This document shows, piece after piece, positions 59,571 to 64,000 of a stretch of DNA of 64,000 nt. The DNA is from Paenibacillus radicis (ex Gao et al. 2016). GTDB taxonomy: Bacteria > Bacillota > Bacilli > Paenibacillales > Paenibacillaceae. The translations under genes were made by a program, and so were the position numbers. The DNA is taken from assembly GCF_014641555.1 (NCBI RefSeq), contig NZ_BMHY01000001.1, positions 1 to 64,000 of the forward strand, in the 5' to 3' direction. The stretch's first letter is position 1; every line of letters begins with the position of its first letter. The notes below the pieces were generated by a model. It saw only the letters and a list, made by a program, of their open reading frames with translations, had not been told where the DNA came from and did not search any database.

Positions 59571-59960
59571 CTAAGTGGAGTAATGAATTTGCATAGACTC
59601 AAAGTCAGCTTTTAAATTAGCTTCCATCATGAAATCAATGCCCAATATGCCATCAAATCCATAAGGTTCTTCTACTGATCCGAGCTGTATAGGAAATGAT
59701 CCTAAATGGACATGATCAACTGTCAGATGTGGAATGATTTGTTCGTAACAAATTTCGCTGGTTCCGCCTATTCCATACATTCGTTTGGCTCTGCCGTGAA
59801 TAAAATCAATGTGGATGCCAATCGGGGCAAGCAAATCTGTATCAAACACAGTTGCCGCACATCCTGTATCGAACAGTACATTAGGCAATAGTACAGATTG
59901 GTTATTATACGTTAAGGTTAAAGAGACGATGGGTAAGCCGTTATGAAGACGAATTTTCAT
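59571..59960 (-). CDS. Retropepsin-like aspartic protease family protein
   Basis: Product of 129 residues. The single-domain retroviral-type aspartic protease signature is seen: LFDTGCAATVFD (active-site DTG around residue 31), a flap-like region GIGGTSEICYE and FDGILGIDFM near the end. Such proteins would act as dimers. The gene overlaps the upstream one by four bases (ATGA at 59957-59960). This pair is more AT-rich than the genes around it. Proteolytic activity is family-based inference; target unknown. Confidence 0.75.
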   Translation of the reverse strand: MKIRLHNGLPIVSLTLTYNNQSVLLPNVLFDTGCAATVFDTDLLAPIGIHIDFIHGRAKRMYGIGGTSEICYEQIIPHLTVDHVHLGSFPIQLGSVEEPYGFDGILGIDFMMEANLKADFESMQIHYST

Positions 59961-60217
59961 ACGCGTTGCCGTACACCAGAGAACAATTCTTCGACAACCT
60001 CTACATCGGTTCTGCTGGTGTGAAAAACGTATAATTCACGCATTGGAGACATTTTGTGAAAATACTTATAACCGCTCCAGGCTTCTTTAGGATCGTCATA
60101 ATCTTGAATAACTGCCATATCTTCAAGATTTCGTAATCCGTTGTTGGAACTCGCCCTAATCGCCTCCACTAACACAAAGCGGCTCGGATGCAGTTGCGCG
60201 ATTTCTTCCCATTTCAT
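59957..60217 (-). CDS. Small protein of unknown function paired with the retropepsin-like gene
   Basis: Product of 86 residues from the ATG at 60215-60217 with GAGGTGA eight bases upstream. It starts MKWEEIAQLHPSRFVLVEAI and contains DMAVIQDYDDPKEAWSGYKYFHKMSPMRELYVFHTSRTDVEVVEE. Similar small alpha/beta proteins occur beside retropepsin-like genes in Firmicutes, and the coupling here is by a 4-bp overlap. No catalytic motif is visible. A toxin-antitoxin-like or protease-adaptor relation is possible but unsupported. Confidence 0.7.
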   Translation of the reverse strand: MKWEEIAQLHPSRFVLVEAIRASSNNGLRNLEDMAVIQDYDDPKEAWSGYKYFHKMSPMRELYVFHTSRTDVEVVEELFSGVRQRV

Positions 60218-60248
60218 CGGCTTCACCTCGCTTGAACGCTTTATTTGT

Positions 60249-60254
60249 ATTATA
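60249..60254 (-). promoter_or_regulatory. Extended -10 promoter of the retropepsin pair
   Basis: On the minus strand TGTTATAAT provides an extended -10 element about 32 bases before the first gene of the pair. The -35 region is poor. Confidence 0.5.
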
Positions 60255-60283
60255 ACATATACAAAATTTTAACAGCGCTTCAT

Positions 60284-60559
60284 CTACCGTTCCTTTTCCC
60301 CCAAGCCTTCGACTTTGACAAGCAGCGAGCCGATAGCGGCTATGGCCGCATCCGCCTGGTCACCTTCGGCCATTACAGTAATGGTGTCGCCGAATTTGGC
60401 GCCTATGGAGAGAATATGTACGAGGCTTCTGGCGTTGAAGCTCCGTCCCTCTTTCACGAGTGTAATGGAGCAAGGGTAGCCTTTTGCCGCCTCAACGATT
60501 TTGCGGGCAGGTCTTGCATGAATGCCCAGCGGATTTCGAATTATGTAGTCATGTTGCAT
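60284..60559 (-). CDS. HPr-family phosphocarrier protein
   Basis: Product of 91 residues, AAAAGGAGCGG upstream. The phosphorylated histidine is His14 in LGIHARPA. The regulatory serine equivalent is Ser45 in NARSLVHILSIGAK, so both PTS phosphotransfer and HPrK-dependent phosphorylation are possible; Crh lacks the histidine. It is the last gene of the PTS operon, 30 bases after IICB. There is no ptsI (enzyme I) next to it, unlike the usual ptsHI arrangement, which suggests an operon-specific HPr or that ptsI lies elsewhere. Confidence 0.85.
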   Translation of the reverse strand: MQHDYIIRNPLGIHARPARKIVEAAKGYPCSITLVKEGRSFNARSLVHILSIGAKFGDTITVMAEGDQADAAIAAIGSLLVKVEGLGEKER

Positions 60560-60589
60560 GGTTTCCGCTCCTTTTCCTAAAGCTCATCG

Positions 60590-62041
60590 CTACAGCAGCT
60601 TCATAATATCATCTTTTATCGTCTCTGATCGGGTTCCAAACACAATTTGCACGGCCCCTCCGCCAAGCCGGATAATGCCTGCTGCTCCAAGCGCCCTCAA
60701 CTGCTTGTCATCAACTGCTTTTTCATTCGTGACGACGAGACGCAGCCGGGTGATGCAGGCATCGATGCCGGTTATGTTGGAAGCCCCGCCAAGAGCCGCC
60801 ATAATACGGTCAAGCTCGCTGTCGGCTTCAGGTAAGGTTCCATCGGCAGGGGTGACATCGGCAATGTCGTCATCCTCACGGCCCGGCGTTTTGAGATTGA
60901 ACTTAAGAATAGCGAACCGGAACAGAAAGTAGTAAACGACGGCAAAAGCGAGTCCAACAGGAATAATCAGCAGCGGCTTTGTCGCCAATTGAAAATTGAT
61001 CACATAATCGATAAAACCAGCAGAGAAGCCAAAGCCATGCTTGACGCCAAGCTCCATCATAATATAGCCGGATAGGCCCATCATTAGAGCATGAAGGCCG
61101 TACAGCACGGGAGCGGTGAACATAAAAGCAAATTCAAGCGGTTCGGTAATACCGGTCAGAAAGGAAGCGAAGGCCGTGCCGATGAAGACGGATGCGATCA
61201 TTTTCCGTTTGGCGGGCTTGGCGGTATGAATGATAGCTAGAGCTCCTGCTGGCAGTGCAAACATCATGATGGGGAAAAAGCCGGTCATAAACATGCCCGC
61301 CGTCTTGTCTCCGGCAAAAAAACGCCATAGATCGCCATTGACGATACGGCCTGTCTCATCGGTAAAGCTGCCGATTTGGAACCAGGCAATGGAATTGAGC
61401 ACATGGTGAAGACCAAACGGAATTAACAGCCGGTTCGCTACGCCGAATATAAAGGCGCCGATACCGTTAAGAGCGACGACATGGTTGCCCATAGTGTCAA
61501 AGCCGTTTTGCACCGGTCCCCACACGAGGCCAAGTGCAATAGCGACTACGACCATTACAAGGGAAGTAATAATGGGGACGAATCTTTTGCCGCTGAAGAA
61601 ACCAAGCCAGTCCGGCAATCGAATGCGATGAAAGCGGTTGTACAAATAAGAGGCGATAAAACCGGCGATTATGCCGCCCATCACCCCCATATTGAGTTCA
61701 GTATCGGCACCTACAATACCGCTGAATACAAGGGGTACCTTAGCTTGTACGGTAACCATCACTTGATAGGCGATGACGGCAGCCAAGGCTGCAACTGCAT
61801 CGCCCGCCAAGCCGATGGCAATGCCGACAGCAAAAATAAGCGGCAAATGGTCGAAAATGGCAGATCCGCCGGCCTCGAGGAAAGGGGCAACATACTGATT
61901 CAGCCAGCTGCCAGTACTGCCCATTCCGAAATCTTTCACATAGTCGATCTTGCCAAAGCGCTGCAGCAATGCCGCAGCCGGCAGGGCCGCGACAGGCAGC
62001 ATTAAAGACTTGCCGATCTTTTGCAAAAAAGCGAGCATCAT
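60590..62041 (-). CDS. PTS IICB component, glucose/N-acetylglucosamine type
   Basis: Product of 483 residues. The IIC domain (1-375) is a polytopic membrane transporter with LMLPVAALPAAALLQRFG, GMLFHH-type region PFGLHHVLNSIAWFQIG and FLTGITEPLEFAFMF. The IIB domain (about 400-483) carries the phosphorylated Cys429 in ITGIDACITRLRL. This fits NagP/PtsG-class permeases; separate IIA and the sequence SIAWFQIGSFTD favour N-acetylglucosamine but glucose cannot be excluded. GAGGAGAGGATT precedes the ATG. IIA lies directly upstream. Confidence 0.88.
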   Translation of the reverse strand: MMLAFLQKIGKSLMLPVAALPAAALLQRFGKIDYVKDFGMGSTGSWLNQYVAPFLEAGGSAIFDHLPLIFAVGIAIGLAGDAVAALAAVIAYQVMVTVQAKVPLVFSGIVGADTELNMGVMGGIIAGFIASYLYNRFHRIRLPDWLGFFSGKRFVPIITSLVMVVVAIALGLVWGPVQNGFDTMGNHVVALNGIGAFIFGVANRLLIPFGLHHVLNSIAWFQIGSFTDETGRIVNGDLWRFFAGDKTAGMFMTGFFPIMMFALPAGALAIIHTAKPAKRKMIASVFIGTAFASFLTGITEPLEFAFMFTAPVLYGLHALMMGLSGYIMMELGVKHGFGFSAGFIDYVINFQLATKPLLIIPVGLAFAVVYYFLFRFAILKFNLKTPGREDDDIADVTPADGTLPEADSELDRIMAALGGASNITGIDACITRLRLVVTNEKAVDDKQLRALGAAGIIRLGGGAVQIVFGTRSETIKDDIMKLL

Positions 62042-62072
62042 AATCCTCTCCTCGAGCCGCTCGGGTATCCGT

Positions 62073-62582
62073 CTATATGTTCATTACGGCGCTTAGGAGA
62101 CTGTCCCTGCCTGCCGTCACATAATCCTGGGACTCCACTACGATATCGAGCTGCTTGACTTCCTCTTCGTTTGCGATAACGATTGGACAAACGATTGAGA
62201 AGCCTGCCTCGGCGATCGCTGCGGAATCGAATTCAATCAGCGTCTGACCCTCCAGGAAAGCATCGCCGGTTTGAACGTGGACGTTGAAACATTCCCCATT
62301 CAAGGCAACGGTGTTGATTCCCAAGTGAATAAGAAGCTGCAGTCCGGACGGATGCTCGATGACGATCGCATGATGCGTATAGATCAGATGAGCAACCGTT
62401 CCGTCAAATGGTGCAATGAGCTTGCCATCGGCAGGCATGATCGCAATTCCGGCTCCCATATGCATGCCTGCAAAGGCCTCATCCGGAACATTTGCGAGCG
62501 GGATGACAGATCCTGTCAGCGGCGAGCGGATTTCAACGGCGTCTGTATCCGCTCCTCTTTTTTTGAAAAACTTGGTTAGCAT
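62073..62582 (-). CDS. PTS IIA component, glucose (Crr) type
   Basis: Product of 169 residues with AAGGAGG upstream. The Crr fold: IRSPLTGSVIPLANVPDEAFAGMHMG, then the two histidines His71 (THHAIVIEH) and His86 (LLIHLGINTVALNG), the latter being the phosphorylation site. It passes phosphate from HPr to the IICB protein encoded downstream. In many Firmicutes this domain is fused to IICB; here it is separate and encoded upstream of it. Confidence 0.92.
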   Translation of the reverse strand: MLTKFFKKRGADTDAVEIRSPLTGSVIPLANVPDEAFAGMHMGAGIAIMPADGKLIAPFDGTVAHLIYTHHAIVIEHPSGLQLLIHLGINTVALNGECFNVHVQTGDAFLEGQTLIEFDSAAIAEAGFSIVCPIVIANEEEVKQLDIVVESQDYVTAGRDSLLSAVMNI

Positions 62583-62635
62583 GCCCAGTGGTTCCTCCTT
62601 GCTCCCCAGATGTCGATTCTATGATGATACCGCTC

Positions 62636-63199
62636 TCATGAATTCTGCTCGGTCTGCTTGACCAGTTGTCCTACCGGAACGTTGTAAATAGCGGAATAGA
62701 TATGAAAGGTTAAAAAGCCGATTTCGTCTTCAGGAATATCTACTTCAAACTGTTCATTGATCCATTCAGCCAACTGGCAAGCGATATCAAATTCAATAGG
62801 AAAGCTTCTTTTTGTTTCATTTAACAGGGGATTAACGATGTCCATACCGTTTCGCAGCCGAAAGACGGCGAATTGAATGTGGCTTGGCAGGGCGAAGTAC
62901 ACTTTAGGACTGACTGCAGCTCCGGTCCGCTGTTTGATTTGCTGAACGGTCTGCTCCGTAATCCGAATAATGGCGGGATCGATATCCTCCAGCAGAGACT
63001 GGAAATGCTGAACTTGCTCGGTATCGTCAAGACGGAATTTCTTCTCTATTTTTGGATCCTTGCCATCGATTAACATACCGCTTTTAGCAGTAAAACCGAG
63101 GCCCTTGCCGACGAGTACATATTCTCTCTCTGTCTGACTGTCAACCGTTAATAGAACATTGTTGCCAATGACGCGTTCTATCCGAAAAGCACCTGCCAT
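62636..63199 (-). CDS. BglG/GlcT-family antiterminator with a single PRD
   Basis: Product of 187 residues from the ATG at 63197-63199 (AGGGGGGATC upstream). Residues 1-58 are the CAT RNA-binding domain (FRIERVIGNNVLLTVD ... LVGKGLGF). Residues 65-175 are one PTS-regulation domain with the conserved histidines His107 (LPSHIQFAVFR) and His166 (EIGFLTFHIYSAIY). The family (LicT, SacY, GlcT) normally has two PRDs and about 280 residues. Here the stop comes right after PRD1 and only 53 bases separate it from the IIA gene, so PRD2 is gone rather than frame-shifted. It probably still binds the RAT element in its own leader. Confidence 0.85.
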   Translation of the reverse strand: MAGAFRIERVIGNNVLLTVDSQTEREYVLVGKGLGFTAKSGMLIDGKDPKIEKKFRLDDTEQVQHFQSLLEDIDPAIIRITEQTVQQIKQRTGAAVSPKVYFALPSHIQFAVFRLRNGMDIVNPLLNETKRSFPIEFDIACQLAEWINEQFEVDIPEDEIGFLTFHIYSAIYNVPVGQLVKQTEQNS

Positions 63200-63240
63200 G
63201 ATGCGATCCCCCCTGTTCAGTAATAGAATACCAAATTCCG

Positions 63241-63304
63241 ACAAAAAGAGCCAAGAAAAGAGAACCGTACCGGCAGTGCCGGCCGGCCGCTCTGTTCTTG
63301 GCTC
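63241..63304 (-). terminator. Leader terminator of the PTS operon
   Basis: On the minus strand GAGCCAAGAA (63295-63304) pairs exactly with TTCTTGGCTC (63248-63257), with a GC-rich inner stem, followed by TTTTTG. It lies between promoter and first gene, so it would stop transcription unless antitermination occurs. It may also end catalase transcripts. Confidence 0.85.
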
Positions 63305-63336
63305 ATGCCTTCAAGTTAACATTGAAGTAACACGCC
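63300..63336 (-). promoter_or_regulatory. RAT-like antiterminator hairpin
   Basis: On the minus strand GGCGTGTTACTTCAA leads into loop TGTTAAC and TTGAAGGCATGAGCC. A lower stem GGC/GCC, an internal loop GTGTTA/GCATGA and an upper stem CTTCAA/TTGAAG give the bulged hairpin of ribonucleic antiterminators (GTTACT ... GGCA.GA.CC). Its last five bases overlap the first strand of the terminator, so the two folds exclude each other. Confidence 0.7.
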
Positions 63337-63360
63337 GTTATCATAGGCTGGATACCTTCA

Positions 63361-63389
63361 ATGATAGTAACGTAAAGCTGCTTCGTCAA
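63361..63389 (-). promoter_or_regulatory. Sigma-A promoter of the PTS operon
   Basis: TTGACG (63384-63389) and TATCAT (63361-63366) are 17 bases apart on the minus strand. It begins nine bases after the catalase stop codon. Confidence 0.8.
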
Positions 63390-63397
63390 GGAAAAGG

Positions 63398-64000
63398 TTA
63401 GTAGCCGTCTGTCCGTTGTCCTAACTCTTCGGACAGCTCCATCCCTTCGCGGGCTGCTGGCGTACCTTCATGACTGGACATGGCTTCCGCTTGCTTGATC
63501 GCTTCTGCAACGAGCCGTCCATATTCTGGATCGGCTTGCGTGCAATTGGCGGTCATCGCTTGCTGAATGACCGGACTGCAGGTCGCCAGTGCTTCGCCCA
63601 AATTGCGGATCAGCTCCTCGCGTTCCCATGGCTCGAATTTACGGAAGGTATCGCCGGCTTGGCCGAAATCATTCGTTCGTTCGATTTTTTGCTTCACCAG
63701 GCTGGCGTTGTAGGATGGCTGATGGGGCTTGCCGCCTAGTTCAGCCTCCCGCAAGCCGTTCAGCGACGATGGCTCGTAGTTGATATGCGGGTTTTGGCCT
63801 GGCGCAATGTCGACGTAGAAAGCCATTTGACCGTCGCGCTGATTGGTGGCAACGTTCTTCTTCGGCGCATTGATCGGCAGTTGCAAGTAGTTGCTGCCTA
63901 CACGGTAGCGCTGCGTATCCGAATAGGAGAGCGTGCGTCCCTGCAGCATTTTATCATCGGAAAAATCGAGGCCGTCGACGAGGACGCCCGTCCCGAACGC
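63398..64000 (-). CDS. Catalase, C-terminal part (partial, N-terminus off the right edge)
   Basis: The reading frame is open to the window edge (200 codons seen). It contains the proximal haem-ligand region [17 protein letters not shown], in which the Tyr in SYSDTQ is the expected iron ligand, then [11 protein letters not shown] and the region [18 protein letters not shown]-terminal helical part ([27 protein letters not shown]) matches monofunctional haem catalases of the small-subunit KatA type. It breaks down hydrogen peroxide in the cytoplasm. The haem-pocket His and Asn are outside the window. No terminator lies before the PTS promoter. Confidence 0.9.
   Translation of the reverse strand, partial: AFGTGVLVDGLDFSDDKMLQGRTLSYSDTQRYRVGSNYLQLPINAPKKNVATNQRDGQMAFYVDIAPGQNPHINYEPSSLNGLREAELGGKPHQPSYNASLVKQKIERTNDFGQAGDTFRKFEPWEREELIRNLGEALATCSPVIQQAMTANCTQADPEYGRLVAEAIKQAEAMSSHEGTPAAREGMELSEELGQRTDGY

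Noticed and set aside
1-64000. Ribosomal RNA, tRNA, insertion sequences and prophage genes
   Set aside because: I looked for transposase motifs, terminal repeats, tRNA-like cloverleafs and phage structural genes and saw none. I could not run a covariance search, so a divergent small RNA could be missed.

Overview
The window looks like chromosome of an endospore-forming member of the Bacillota, most probably a Paenibacillus-type organism (Paenibacillaceae). The reasons are strong AAGGAGG ribosome binding sites with frequent TTG and GTG starts, a GerA/GerB/GerC germinant receptor, CotB-, CotF-, CotSA- and CgeB-like spore proteins, a clear GerE, EcsAB, LplB/YtcP sugar transport genes with a YesN/YesM regulator pair, and an SLH-domain protein. 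I saw no rRNA, tRNA, CRISPR array, prophage or insertion sequence.

Layout. 1-6.6 kb is spore-related: a 13-residue-repeat protein leaving the left edge, diverging from a CotB-like gene, then a second CotB-type gene, a gerB-gerA-gerC operon and two coat-type genes. 7.2-13.3 kb is housekeeping: an AlaR/AlaT-like pair, cob(I)alamin adenosyltransferase, a pseudouridine synthase, YusI, a second aminotransferase and a 5'-3' exonuclease. 13.4-30.4 kb is mixed: a phosphodiester glycosidase, two small minus-strand genes, an HRDC protein, CheX, an SDR enzyme, a DEAD-box helicase, an SLH protein behind a folded leader, ecsAB, an aminotransferase, an AraC regulator, a flavin-binding oxidase facing a MocR regulator, phosphatidylserine decarboxylase and a CotSA-like glycosyltransferase. 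30.5-32.7 kb holds two Fur-controlled siderophore permeases.

32.8-39.5 kb is one enormous gene. Its 2232-residue product consists of 197 consecutive decapeptides in perfect register between a basic N-terminus and a 115-residue C-terminal domain. It has no signal peptide. Upstream lies a sigma-K-like promoter motif with the same geometry as the motif in front of gerE in this window. I read it as a candidate spore-surface fibre made in the mother cell, and it is the most striking item here.

39.8-49.7 kb is a carbohydrate locus: two permeases, a binding lipoprotein, response regulator, histidine kinase and a GH38 alpha-mannosidase. 50-55.7 kb is a probable spore-surface glycosylation cluster: two GT2 enzymes, a sugar nucleotidyltransferase, three small helical proteins, a very basic small protein and a CgeB-like protein. 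Three of its products share an Arg/Lys-rich N-terminus followed by a Gly-aromatic-x-x tetrad repeat. 55.6-59.1 kb has a FabH behind a FapR operator, a YhcN/YlaJ lipoprotein, a class D sortase and gerE. 59.2-60.2 kb is a small AT-richer island with a retropepsin-like protease. 60.3-63.4 kb is a PTS operon (antiterminator, IIA, IICB, HPr) with a strong promoter and a RAT/terminator switch; its antiterminator has only one PRD. A catalase gene leaves the right edge.

Taken together, the window carries receptors for germination, coat and surface proteins, glycosyltransferases and the late mother-cell regulator GerE, interleaved with ordinary metabolism and sugar uptake.
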